From NCBI GenBank assembly GCA_000442125.1, contig KE546965.1:2728001-2792000 (forward strand): a stretch of DNA of 64,000 bases, given 5' to 3'. Made by a program: the position numbers and the translations under genes. Below the pieces are notes generated by a model. The model searched no databases, was not told the DNA's origin, and saw only the letters and a program-made list of their open reading frames with translations. The stretch's first letter is position 1. Every line of letters starts with the position of its first letter. Shown in pieces: positions 10,437 through 22,105 of the stretch. Origin of the DNA: Opeltia flavorubescens (lineage: Eukaryota > Ascomycota > Lecanoromycetes > Teloschistales > Teloschistaceae).

Positions 10437-11181
10437 ATGAAGTTCTTCGCCCTCTCCACCTTGGCTCTTGCCAGCTCCTTCCTCTCTCCCACGATCGCCG
10501 CACCCACCCCCGAGAACGCCCTAGTGGTCCGACAATCCCCATCTGACGCCCCAGCCGCCTTCGCGATTGTCAGCCAGCTCTACTCAGATATCAAGCAATA
10601 CACCGCTGTCATTAGTATGTCACGCCTCCACTTCTTATCTTACATCCTCAAACAGTAGCTAACAAGTACCAGACTCTACAGCGGCCGCTTACCCTGACGC
10701 TTCACCCGAAGACCAAGCTGCAGCTAGCGCAACCTTCACCTCGGCCATCGCCTCTATCAACACCCTTGTAGTCGAAGCCACATCCTCAATCAAAGCCCTC
10801 CCAGATACACCTGCTACCAAGCGTGCTCTTGAAGTCATCACTGCGATCTCCAAGAGACAAGTTGTCGATGACCCGACTGGTTTGGCAGGAGAATTAGTGT
10901 TGATATTGTTGGAGGTTGGGGGCGCACTGAATAATATTATTGCTATCCTTGGATTGAGTAAGTCATCCCGCATGTGGAGAATATAGTTTGTTGTATGATA
11001 CATTGGACTAACTGTGCATGTAGCTGCCACACTGGCCTTCCTTGGCCCGCTTGTTGGGAGCTTGAGCTTGTTGCTCGCGTCGCTGGTTCCAGTTGTGGAT
11101 AATTTGCTGGCGCTTGTGCAGGCGATTTTGGATGGATTACTCATTGGATTGAGCGCGGCTCTTGCTGGTCTTGTTTTGTAA
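10437..11181 (+). CDS. Small secreted hydrophobic protein, intact copy
   Basis: Three exons (10437-10614, 10673-10957, 11024-11181) encode 206 residues. Introns of 58 and 66 nt have ideal branch points (GCTAAC, ACTAAC). A signal peptide (MKFFALSTLALASSFLSPTI, cleaved after AA) is followed by an Ala/Thr/Ser-rich helical middle (residues ~40-110) and a Leu/Val/Gly-rich C-terminal half with no charged residues over most of 60 positions. Two Lys-Arg sites ('ATKRAL', 'SKRQVV') look like Kex2 processing sites. There are no cysteines in the mature part, so it is not a hydrophobin. The layout faintly recalls hydrophobic surface-binding (HsbA-like) secreted proteins, but I cannot confirm that. A degenerate copy lies 5.5 kb downstream. 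Confidence 0.8.
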
Positions 11182-14100
11182 GACCGCGGCTTTGGGTATG
11201 GCCATCTTGTGATGTATCACTATCGCGTGTAGGAATAGATCTAAAATCGAACTAAATATGTGATTTTGCAATATACATATAATGCACAATCGAAATCGTT
11301 ATGTGTGAAGCAGAATTGTTCTTAATTAAATATATATTCTATTACATTTTATTTAAGTGACTTTCGACAATTGGTATCTACTTTTCAGTGACAAACGTTT
11401 AGTCCGAGAGGCAAATCTCCGCTTGGCACCTCCTATCACCGTAATCCCAGGCGAAATTTACGACAAGTATCTACAAAATTTAGGATTTCACGGGACAAAA
11501 GCACTGAAAGTATATGCTGTGCCATTACAAAAAGAATAGCATCGTTGTGTCGATTACAATGTGTGGCTGTTAAGTAATAACATGGGAAGATTTGAGTCCC
11601 TATCCGACAAGACTTTTGCCATTAACCCTCAGCTGTATAACAATTGTAGAAAAAGACAATTCGTCCGAAAGATGTGAATCAGTAAGTACTGGCCGATAAG
11701 TTCTCCTATCCAACATTGGGATTTGGGCACAATAAATTTTGAACAATTTCATCTACTTAACCTACTTGAGCTTGCTAAACAATCTAGTATCAGCAACGAT
11801 ACCCCAAAGTCCCATTCACCATGTCCTCCTTGATGTCCTCCCTACTTCTCTCTTTACGAAGATCCTTGATGACAACCCTGTGCGATTACAACTCGGTGCA
11901 TTCGAAAACTACATTCCTATCGCACGTTGATCTTTGAACCCGAGTCGCTTCCTCGCTTTCACTCTCAAAGCAGTGCGTGCCGCCCTCGACGCGAGAGGGG
12001 AAACAGAATAATAAATATTCTCGGCTAAACGACCACTACAGATAGTGGTATATTTTCTCAGCCGCTATATCTCCGACATACTCGAAGAACAAGATCTTGA
12101 AGAACGGTACAAACATGACGCCATTAACGTTAAAGAGCGAGGAAACAATTTTAATCAAATTGAGGAAGAAGGCAATAGACCAGGGGAAAAAATTATCTTC
12201 CCCCGGCGATACGATCCAACCGTTGGCTCATTTAAAGAAACCTCCTACTAAGCTCGCTACATCAGATCAATGAGATGAAACGAAAGAACTTTGATCCACA
12301 AAAGCTGACCATAATAAATCTATCATCGATCTCACCTCCTCCCCTTCCGCCCTCTACAATCATAGCAAGAGATATCGTAGTAATAATTTATACCAAATGC
12401 CTACGATCTCAAACTCCCTTCATTCCCGCAACTAATATTATTCACGACCGGGCTTCATTCATCCCTTCCAGCGCCCTCCAACCCCATCATTCCTAGTCGC
12501 CCACGCCCCGAAGATTTTGAAAAAAGTTATTCGCGAGCGGTGTGGTGGAATGCAGAAGTTTCGTCACCACGTATTATAGATTCCTTCCCGAATAAGGCTG
12601 TGAGGGTTGAAAGTAATTGTCTTCCGCGGTGGTAAAAGGTAGGGGCTAAATGGACTGTTATTACGAAAAGGTACGATGAGGATGATATATCCAGGGGAGT
12701 ACTATATCGCGATAGGATGGAGTTATAATGAAGTACATGAGGAATGATAGGAGAGGTGGGGAGGGGGAACAAGCAATACGGGGAAGTACAATTCTGTGCA
12801 GCAGAATTTGGGCTGTATTCTTTTCTCTCCCGTTGGAGAAATCGCGTTTCGACGGCATTGATGATGATGAAAATTACAGAAATCCGTAGGTAGTTTGTTT
12901 TTTTACTCGCCTTTGCGCGATTTTCATGTCTTTGATGCAGATAAGCGACAATGGCAACGCTTGTTCTTAGGTTTATCCTTGTACGAGACTTGTGAGAAAT
13001 ATACTTTTGAATTTTACTTGGCAGGCTGGAAAAAGCGATTTAAAGGAACTTTTGATTTAGGTTAGAGATTCCAAAATTTTGGTTGTTATATTCTGTAAAT
13101 CACTATATTGTTCTGTGCTGGCCATGCTGTACTAAGTTGATAACTCGCAGTCTGGACAAGTGAGCAGCAGAGATTCCTGGAAGGAATTTCGAATGATTGT
13201 CGTATACAGGTAACACACTTTTCGCGCTTTACGCTGACCGCTGACGCCTGGCAGAGGACTTAAAGCCGATCTTTCCAGACCGATACCGACTCAAGTTGCG
13301 TGATTTCAATCTCCATTTGCATACAGCTTACATGGTCTTGAAGTTAAGATGCCGATGAAACAATCTCCAGAACCCCTTATGATAGGATTAGTGGAAGAAT
13401 TGGGCATCTTGATGTCGTATCCACGACTAGACATGAAGATCTAAGAAGTCCGCTGGACCAAGGGATTTCATCAGAATCTTGCGGAGAATCTCTTTTAGCA
13501 GGAAGGAGTCTTGCAGCCGTAGAAGAGGGGTTCATAAATCTGGCGAAAGCCGAGGTCTATATGTTGCAATTGAGCATTGGCCTAGGTATAAAATGTGAAA
13601 CGTCGTTCAGGACCTTGTAATGGGAACCGAGTACCGGATTATAATAAGCGTCCTTGACCTACGTTCTCAGTAACTGTCGAAATCATGAGTTCATTAGATC
13701 ATGATACAATGTCGAATGAGTGGCTCATCCTCAACGCTGGCGAACCCGTCGATTTCTGAGCTTAACGTGGAACAGAAATGCTACCATCCGCATCACGCGC
13801 CGTGAAAATGTAGCTGTCAGAGTGAAATTCTGCACCAAAAGGGGGCCCCACAGTGGGCTTGAATTAGTGCAGAATATAGGCTGATTTTGACTGTTGACAG
13901 TAGCATTTCGCTTCCCAGATTTCCTCCCGTCAGATTCTAAAGCGGGTCAATTGTGTGTGCGCACTTTTGGCCCTGTTGACACCTCCAAAACCTTAGAAAG
14001 GTAAAAACGTCTCTACTATATCTGTATGTTTATGACCGCATCTAGCCTTAAATCTCTTCCTTCACAATCGTTTATTAAATGCAAACACCGTATTCTCAAC

Positions 14101-14369
14101 GTCGTCGTGGAAACTGCTGGACATTCTTTCGCATTCTCTTACTAAAATTGAAAACAACGAGAGATGTTGCAAATATGAAAATGATACTGCATTTTGACAG
14201 CAGAGAGCGTTAGTCAGCAATCATTGACTGGTTCACCTCTGAAGGCCTCTGAATATCCAGTGATGAACATTTTAGACACATCTCGTCGTCGCCATCCTTT
14301 TACGTTAAAAATTCCATCTGTTTCTCCAACCTGCTGGCCCTATAGCTTCTTACCGCATTGTCAAGACTA
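11182..14369. other. Gene-poor spacer between duplicated units
   Basis: About 3.2 kb without a supported gene. Plus-strand frames of 60-68 codons at 11357-11539, 11739-11930 and 12045-12251 might be gene debris; the one at 11739 shares a 'GTATCAGCAAC' core and a loosely similar flank with 17290, suggesting the duplication runs past the secreted gene. From about 12.5 to 14.3 kb I see nothing. Confidence 0.4.
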
Positions 14370-16821
14370 AATGCCATAAACCAAAAAGCGGTCAATGGAA
14401 CATACCGCATTTATTGCAAGGATTGATGGATGAAAGAATTTTCGGGTTCAGAGATTGGATCGACAGCCATAGCTGCAATGGCATTCACATTGTTCAAAGC
14501 TCTCGTGCGGCGGATTTATTGATCAAGAGGATAATTATCATCGGCCGTTGATGGCTGGAGGATAGGCAATTCGCGTACGAAGAATTTATCGCAGCGATAT
14601 CATATGTCATATTTATTGTGAGGGGAAGTCAACTCTCCTCGATTTGGAAAATGAAATATTGGCTAATGCAGGTGTCAAAGCCAACTGCCGGCGCTAGGGC
14701 GAGTTTCGGGACGCAGCTGCTTCCTCCTTCACCCTTCATCCTGATTCGTCTGACATCTCAGCCCCCGGGAGATTTCCCTACCTTTTTGAATTCTACCGGT
14801 TTCTCTCCCTTTGCTTCGTCAATTTTTGCTGAGTTCCTTACTGTGTGTTTCGATTCAGACAGAACGCAGTGTTGTTGTTTTCGATGGTAATAGTTGGGTG
14901 ACATGTTGCGGATCAACTACCCCCGATTCCCATAAAAGATTGTCTAGCGCTGTCGATTACAGGGATCCAAAGCTAGCTTGTTATAGAAACTCTATAGCAG
15001 AATTATACACAGTCTACGCCTCTTCTAAACTAGTTATCCTCTTGCAAGGCCTAGTATCATCGATATACAATTCAGAATGTACATAGAAGCCTTGCTAGGT
15101 TAAGTACACGCCAGACTTAGTTACTAGAGCAGTATAACAAGTCTCGCCATTATAATGAGGAAATAATGTACGGTAAAGTATCGATAAGCTAGGACCCCTG
15201 CTGATCGGCAACGGGAACAATTATTCATGGGTTGGGGGAGTAAATGCGTCCCGAACCGTTGCAAGTCTCATTTATAATCTTCACCTCCTTTCTACTGTAA
15301 GGCTAGTTCCTGAGCCCCCCAGTCTCTGTGGCTGCACTTACAGGCGGATGGGGNTTTCAATTGTTCTCATGTCACTCGTTTGGAGGCAGGAATATGGACA
15401 GGTCATGTCTAATTAGCCATGGCAATTTGAGCAGGGCGTTTTGAAATCTGCATGGTTCGGACACTTTCGTTATGCGTACCAGAGAAACAGAGACGACAAG
15501 GTTGTCGCACTGGATTGTCGACGTTGATCTTCAAAACATCGTGGTCATGAACGTATTACTTGTCCCAGAACAGCTGAGATACAATTTCCACGTTTACATT
15601 TCATGCAAGCGATACCCTGCAACTTCTTTCGTCGGACGATCGTCAAGATCTTGGGGGGTAAGCACAGCAATTGGTCCAATCTGCAAGTATACTTGTGGAA
15701 TCATGCCTTCAAGCAAGTTTGGGTCACGAGGACGTCGTCTGAAAGATAATGAACGCGATGATATAAAGCCCAATAAACGCTTCAACATTCTATTCCGATA
15801 TCTCGAGGCCCTGATATTCGCGCAATAATAATCGAAAAAGATATCAACTCGTCGCAAATCACCAGCATTTACCTCCCACCAGAATCAAACAAACCGAACA
15901 TGAAATTCTTCGCCCTCGCCAGCCTGGCCCTAGCCAGCTCCTTCCTCTCTCCCACAACAGTCGCGGCTCCAACCTCCGACAACGATAATGCCTTATTAGT
16001 CGTCAGACTGTACCCCGCTGACAACGCCGCCCCTGCGGCTCTCGCAATCACCAACCAACTCTATATATAGATATTCAGCAATACACCGCTACCATCAGTA
16101 CGTGCTGCTCCAGCCCTCCCCCCCCCCACCCATCCATTCACCCAGTCTACACAAAAACCACACACACCAAAACTTGACTAAACTAACATATATCATCTAA
16201 CACAAACGAATGAATGATATATTTCACAGCACCCTCCCTCCAGCAGCAGTCCCGGCATGACCTCGCAGAGCAGCAGGCCGCCGCAACCGCAACCGCAACC
16301 CTCGATGCTGCCGTCAAAACATTGGTCATATAATACCTCGGAGGCTGCAGCTTCTGTCCTGGCACGGCTTTAGGGGCGGGTTGAGTACCTCACCACCGCT
16401 GATCATAAGCGCGCGCTTTTTGAAGTTGGAACGGCGGTAGTTGCGAGGAGACAGGTTGCTGTTGGTGATGATCCGATGGGTATCGCGGGGGAGGTGGTGT
16501 TGATACTGCTGGAGGTTGGGGGGTGCGGTGGATAATGTTATTGGGGTTTTGGGGGTGGCTTAGTGATTTCTCCTTCCTAGCTTTGGGGGGAAAGGAGGAG
16601 AGTGAGCAGTTTTGAGACAGTGATGGCTAACGAGTATATGTTTGTGTGTGATAGAAATAGATAAGACACCTACTGTCGTTGGACCGTTGGTGGGGAGCTT
16701 GAACGCGTTGATTAGGGGCTTGGTGCCGGTGGTGGATAATCTTTTGGAGCTTATGAAGGCGAGTCTGGATGGGTTGCCGAGGGAGTTGAGTAAGGCGCTT
16801 GCGGGGGTTGTTGTACTGTGA
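14370..16821 (+). repeat. Segmental duplication, unit 2
   Basis: The second copy of the block at 9350-11181, in the same orientation, about 5.0-5.5 kb downstream. Collinear anchors are listed with unit 1. The upstream part keeps several exact 10-16 base matches, while the gene part is degenerate, so the copies have been separate for some time. An ambiguous base (N) at 15354 lies inside. Confidence 0.7.
15900..16821 (+). pseudogene. Decayed duplicate of the small secreted-protein gene
   Basis: The start MKFFALASLALASSFLSPTT matches the intact paralogue at 10437 almost residue for residue, including the signal peptide. In the region matching 'LYSDIKQYTA' a two-base length change (CTCTATATATAGATATTCAGC against CTCTACTCAGATATCAAGC, shown only as the local difference) shifts frame and meets a TAG. 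The exon-2 equivalent (about 16.23-16.56 kb) carries further stops and indels around 'VARRQVAVGDDPMGIAGEVV', and the exon-3 equivalent (about 16.66-16.82 kb) still resembles 'GPLVGSLNAL...LVPVVDNLLEL'. The splice sites partly survive. It is an inactivated host gene, not a mobile element. Confidence 0.8.
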
Positions 16822-18738
16822 GTGTTTCGCGCTTGTGGATCTCGGGTATGCTATGGAGATGTGCCGTTGTTCTGGTATTATGGTATGCAGTTGAATTGAT
16901 AAGATGTTATGCTTGGAATAAACTAAATTCTTGGTCCATGTATAAAGGTTTGCTGCTCTCCACTTCGTATATTCTACGATTTCTGTCCAATTAAACTCGT
17001 TTCATTCAATACCAACCTGATCACATCCAACGATAATATTATTCATCCTCTCTCTCACATCAAAAGCATTGATGAACATCATTTCTGTACATGCCTCTCA
17101 AGCCGTTGAAAAAAATCCTGAAACTGTGGAATTCGCTCGTTTCCTGAACACTCACTGAACGGTATATTTCTTTTTCCACCATTAAGCTGAGGAGTTTTTT
17201 GCCCGCCTATTTTCAATACCCCTTCCCCTTGATTCTACGAATAATTTATGGGTTGTGCTTACTTACTACCCTCCTTCCACACACACTTCTGGTATCAGCA
17301 ACCCCATATTCTACACTGATCATGAACTCGTATATCCCTCCTAGGCCTTCCCCTTTTTCTTACTATGAGAAAGTCTTGCATCATAGCTTTTTTTACGAAA
17401 ATCTAGCTCATAAAATCATCTACTAAAACTCCGATATCGAGGACCCGCATTGAAAACAACTTGTTTCTGTTATTATCATTTATCTCTGCCTTCGGCAATT
17501 ATATCAGGGGAGAAGAAAGTGGTAAATGTAAGTCGGGTGTGTGCCTAAGTTTTTGGAATGGCTATTTTGATTTCTGGACAGAAGGAATGGGGGTAAATTT
17601 TTTGAGAGTTCTTGCAACTGTGGTACGTACTGCTGACGGAGAAGTAGATTTTTTTTTTCCTTTTGCTTTTGTCATGGGATACGAAAAGGTAGGTAAGTTT
17701 TTTTTGATATGCACCTTTTGCCCATCTATCCATGGCACTAGCGTCGCTCTTGGGTTACGGGGAATGTCGATTTTTTTTTGGTCATGGTAAAAGTGTGTTC
17801 TGCTCCTAGATGACGGGGATAGGAATTTTTACATATTTACTAAGCCTTCCTTTTTTTTGATGCTGTGAGTACCAAGCTGAGGATGGGAACACCGAAGGAA
17901 TGATTTCATATATCCTACCATAAAGCGCATAGGTTTCTGGAGATTGCAATCACAGCTTTAAGAATCATGGGGAGGCAATAAGCGTGAGTTGGCGTAACTT
18001 GTTCACTGCGCTGTAAGATAGTTGAGTGTATTTATGTTGGGGTTTTTTTTTGGAGATTTTTTTTACGCTGGGAATTCCCTTTTTTGTTGCCCCTGGCTCG
18101 CGGGATGGAGGGGTTGGTTGGTCGGGATTGGACTTTTTTCCCATCTTTCCCTTTCCTGAGTAGAAAAATGGGGATGGAGCGAATGCGCCACTTTTGATAT
18201 TGAGATGAATGGCTATTTTTTTGAAGAGATGGAGAAAGGTCGTCATCTCCACCTACCTCTATTGTTCGATCGCGGGGTTGTATTCTCAATGGATAATGAA
18301 TTTTGATTGTCACGATATGGGTTACTGGCGCTAAGAATTATGTATGTTGTGGCAAATATTTCAGGGATGAAATCTGATAGAGATAGCTGCGTGTGTGCCA
18401 AGAGGCTAATCATGCAGAGATTTTGGTTGTGAAAACGTGCAGGCTTTTTGTGGAGATATGCACCTATTGATTAATGGTGGAAAGCGGTTTAACGCTTCGG
18501 GATTTCCTCGGGCTGTTATTGTTGTTGTTTGGGAGGATGGATGCGTCGGATGTAGAAGTATCGACTGCGGTGCGTTTTACTCGAAGTGGCCAGCTCATTC
18601 TGAAGCTGATTCGAAGGCATCCCCGCAAATCGACATTTATCAAGTCTCGGAGCTCATCGCCTGAGATGGGCACAAGAGTGCTTTAGCCTTCCGATCAAGT
18701 GTGATATATACTTATACGGGCATTATTGAAAATCTATT
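16822..18738. other. Gene-poor, T-tract-rich spacer
   Basis: No supported gene in about 1.9 kb. Several poly-T runs of 8-11 bases occur between 17.64 and 18.06 kb. Plus-strand frames at 17199-17426 and 17461-17790 lack domains; the first overlaps the stretch that may be homologous to 11.74-11.93 kb. Confidence 0.4.
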
Positions 18739-21700
18739 TCACAAACTTCCTCCACCCTTCTCGCTCGTCTGTTCTTCACTCGGGCTGTCCTGTCGTACAT
18801 ATTTGCTAAACACCATCGACTCCAAATCTTCCGCCTTACCTTCCTTGCCAGCTCTCTTGCGGAAGTAGATCCGTTTCACCCACTTCCACGCCTCGATGCC
18901 CGCAAAGAATAAGAAAGCCTCGGTGAAGACAATGCCCCATTCCCAACTTATACCCTCGTGTTTGAACACAACGTGGTTGATGACAGGGATATAGAGCGTT
19001 GGGAATATCGTCACAAACCCGGCGATGATAGCCCAAAAGAGGAATTTGTTCCGCCACACATCGTGCATCCATTGGGTAAAGTATTTCTTACTCTTGGGCT
19101 GCATGCGGAAGAATGAGCGGCGCATGTTTATCATCTCCCACGCTAGGAGAAGGGCGAACCAAGTCAGGCATACGAATGTTGTGGCCCGCGCGCGGAACAC
19201 GGTGGAGCATTCTAGGCTGTAGCTGTCGTTGCAGCCGCTGCCGAGGTTTCCGTCGCCGAAGCCAAAGAGCACGATGGAGAAGGATGTGAGACAGAGAGTT
19301 GCCATCCAGAGACCGTAGACTAGCATGTCCACCATGACTTCCATGCTGAAGATCCCCTTTTTTAGGGATTGGGGGGGCCGGGACATTATGTCTGGGGCGG
19401 CGATCTCGACCCCGAGACCCATGTCCGGCATTCCGGATGTGATCATTATTACCATAGGATCTCCACGGGGGCGAGCGGGAAGACGGAGAGTCCGGAGGAA
19501 TCTTTGAAGGCGAGACCGATTAGGAGGGTGCATGCTTGGGCGATGTTCTCGGCGAGGAGATGCAGGACGAACTTTTGGATGTTGTCGAACATGCGGCGGC
19601 CTTCTTCTATGGCGTTCAGGATCGAAGCGAAGTTGTCGTCTGTTAGGACGATGTCAGATGCGTCTTTTGCTACGTCGGAGCCTGCTTGGCCCATGGCGAT
19701 GCCGACGTCGGCGCGCTTGAGGGATGGAGAGTCGTTCACCCCGTCCCCGGTCATCGCAGCGAAGCATTTCCGTCGGTGTAAAGCTTCGATCATGCGGACC
19801 TTTGTGTTGGGCGAGCATCGTGCTATCACCAAAGGTAGGACTGGGAGCCTGTCGATGTCTTCATCAGAAAGCTTGTCGAAAGCGCTGGCTGTAGTCACCA
19901 TAGCGTCCGCGACATCCTTTGCAATATCCTTAGTGTTAGAAGGTATTATGCCAATTTGCGCAGCGATTGCTTTCGCGGTACCGGGATGATCGCCAGTAAG
20001 CATGTGGACCATGATACCTGCTTGGTGGCACTCCTTGACCGCACCGGCAGATTCCATGCGCGGAGGATCGTAGAGTCCGATAAGTCCCAAGAATGCCAAA
20101 TCTTTCTCGACCGAGTCTCGATCATAAGAGGTTGCGGAACCGCCGATCTTGCCCTCGTAGGGTTTACTCGCGAAAGCAAGAACACGCAGACCTTGAGCGG
20201 CTAGGGCTTCCATGTTTTCGAGGATGCTGTTACGGATGTCTTCAGTCATGTCAATCGGATCTGATCCACCCTCCCAGCGCACGAGGTTGCAGGAGCCGAT
20301 GATTCTTTCCACGGCGCCCTTGGTGAAGACCATCTTCTCCGCTGTAGCTTTGTTCTCAAAGATGACGGACATCTTTTTGACATCGGAATCGAAAGGAAAC
20401 TCGGCAACTTGGCTCCAAGACTCTTTCTGCGTGAGACGTTCACGGTTCCAGTCGAATCTAGAGACGAAGACTTGGATGGCGATTTCGGTGGGGTCACCAC
20501 GTGCTTTCCATCCATCTTCGGTTTCGTGGACGTGGGCGAGGTTGGCGAGAGAAGCGACGTTAAGAAAGTCTTGCAAAGGAAGGTTGTCCTGTAGCAGCTC
20601 CTCGTAAGAGATCCCACTCTTTTCTGAGTTGTCGCCCTCGTTCTCCATTTCGATATCGGATGGAGGTTTGTTGACATGTGATAGGCTGCCCTCGGTTGGG
20701 TCTACGGGGTTGGTTGAAGTACCGACGGAATAAGTACCTTTGGAGGGAATCCATGCTCTCTTAGCCACCATTTTCCCTTGTGTAAGGGTACCGGTTTTAT
20801 CTGAACAGATATCTGGCATTTTGATTAGCGTCACTCGTACAATCGAGGATGCAGAATGAGTACCTGTCACTGCTCCCAGCGCTTCAAGTGAGTCTAGCTT
20901 TCGTACAATGACATTTCGCTGAACCATTCTCTTGGTCCCGGCAGCCATGGTGATTGTCAAGACCACGATAAGAGAGGCGGGAATCATACTGAGACCGGTC
21001 GCCACCGCATAAATGATGACCTCGCTGTTATTGGAAAAGTCATTGGCCGCTAGCACAATGATCGCACAGACAACAGCAATACCAAAGAGTAGGATCGCAA
21101 GCTTCGACAGTTTCCTCTGTAGCGGAGTGCCGACGTTCACGCCGAGAAAATTACCAATAAAGTCCCCGGCTGTCAGACCCCATGCCTGGGCGTAGCGATG
21201 TGGTTTGGCGGAACCGTCTGGCTTACGCTTTACTGGACGAGTTCGCTTGCCAGACGCACGCAGAGCTGCTGCAATGGTTCCAATTTCCGTTTTCATGCCT
21301 GTCGCGAATACGACACCGCGAGCGCGGCCCTTGGTGACAGTTGAAGAAGTGAATGCGATATTGAGACGATCCCCAGCCCCGGTATCCACATCAAAGGTGG
21401 CTTCAGCATCTTTAAGGACAGGAAGCGACTCGCCCGTAAGCAGTGCCTCATCCGTTTCGAAATTCATCGCCTCTATCAGTCTATTCTCCATAGTCAGATT
21501 TTCTGACTTCGTCTGTGGGCGAATTGTAACTAACCTGATATCTGCTGGCACAGTATCGCCCGTCTTGAGCTCGACAGTATCTCCCGGCACGATCTCTGCG
21601 GTAGGAACGACCTGGGTATTCCCAGCTCTAACAGCGACGGCAGTCGGAGAACTCAAAGATCTCAACGAATCCATCGTCTTCTCCGCACTGAACTCTTGAA

Positions 21701-22105
21701 CAAAGCCCACGACGATGTTCAGGATGATGACAGCAGTGATGACACCTCCCTCGATGTACGACCCTATACCGAAGCTGACGGCCATTGCTAAGATGAGAAC
21801 CTGCGTTGGATTAGACGAGGCTCGTTGTTGTCAATTGACCATTGAGGCAACTCAACTAGCATCATTGCATTGGCAATTTGACGAATTAGAATTTTCACAG
21901 GCTGGACGCCAGGACCGTCGTCAAGTTCATTGCGGCCGTATTCGTCGAGTCGGGACGCAGCTTCTTGGGGAGCGAGACCATCTTCGGGGTTGGCGTTCAA
22001 CTCATGGGCGACAGCAGCGTGGGACAGAGCATGGGGAGGCTGAGAGAGTGGTTTGTTCGCCTGGCCTGAGACATGACGCTCATTATCCTCCACTCTTTTG
22101 CCCAT
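18739..22105 (-). CDS. Ena-type (type IID) Na+/K+ P-type ATPase with one apparent frameshift
   Basis: A plasma- or endomembrane cation pump that exports Na+ (and K+) using ATP. Three exons: 22105-21857, 21800-20864, 20812-18739, with introns of 56 and 51 nt. Motifs: 'LLTGESLP', the phosphorylation site DKTGTLT (Asp near residue 400, immediately after intron 2), 'MLTGDHPGTAKA', 'TGDGVNDSPSLKRAD', and the Ena-typical tail 'ISWEWGIVF...FFAGIEAWKW'. The N-terminal 'ALSHAAVAHELNANPEDGL' is the usual cation-ATPase N-domain. Near 19452 the reading shifts: 'PLAPVEILW' is followed in another frame by 'VIMITSGMPDMGLG', as if one G were missing in a GG(G) run. With one added base the product would be 1086 residues, the normal Ena length. 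Either a sequencing error or a recent inactivation explains this. The real ATG is at 22105. Confidence 0.92.

Larger units (their letters stand above)
9350..11181 (+). repeat. Segmental duplication, unit 1
   Basis: This segment (upstream region plus secreted-protein gene) is collinear with a second unit at about 14370-16821. Shared anchors upstream of the gene, in order: 'AAAAAGCGGTCA' near 9370/14385, 'GAGGTTGGATCGACAG' near 9422/14453, 'GTTTCGGGACGCAGC' near 9493/14704, 'TCGTCTGACATC' near 9520/14745, 'CTGAGCCCC' followed by 'TCTGTGGCTGC' near 9838/15310, 'CAAGGTTG..GCACTGG' near 10040/15500, 'TCAAAACATC' near 10072/15530, and 'TTCGTCGGACGATC' near 10170/15628. Left and right ends are approximate because the copies have diverged. 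Confidence 0.75.

Noticed and set aside
12045-12251. 68-codon plus frame rich in Glu, Asn and Arg
   Set aside because: No homologous features, no leader or splice signals; could be chance in a gene-poor spacer.
12527-12858. Two overlapping minus-strand frames
   Set aside because: Low-complexity Pro/Ser/Thr content from a pyrimidine-rich strand.
17965-18313. Overlapping minus frames of about 95 codons with Lys runs
   Set aside because: Produced by poly-T tracts; no domain.
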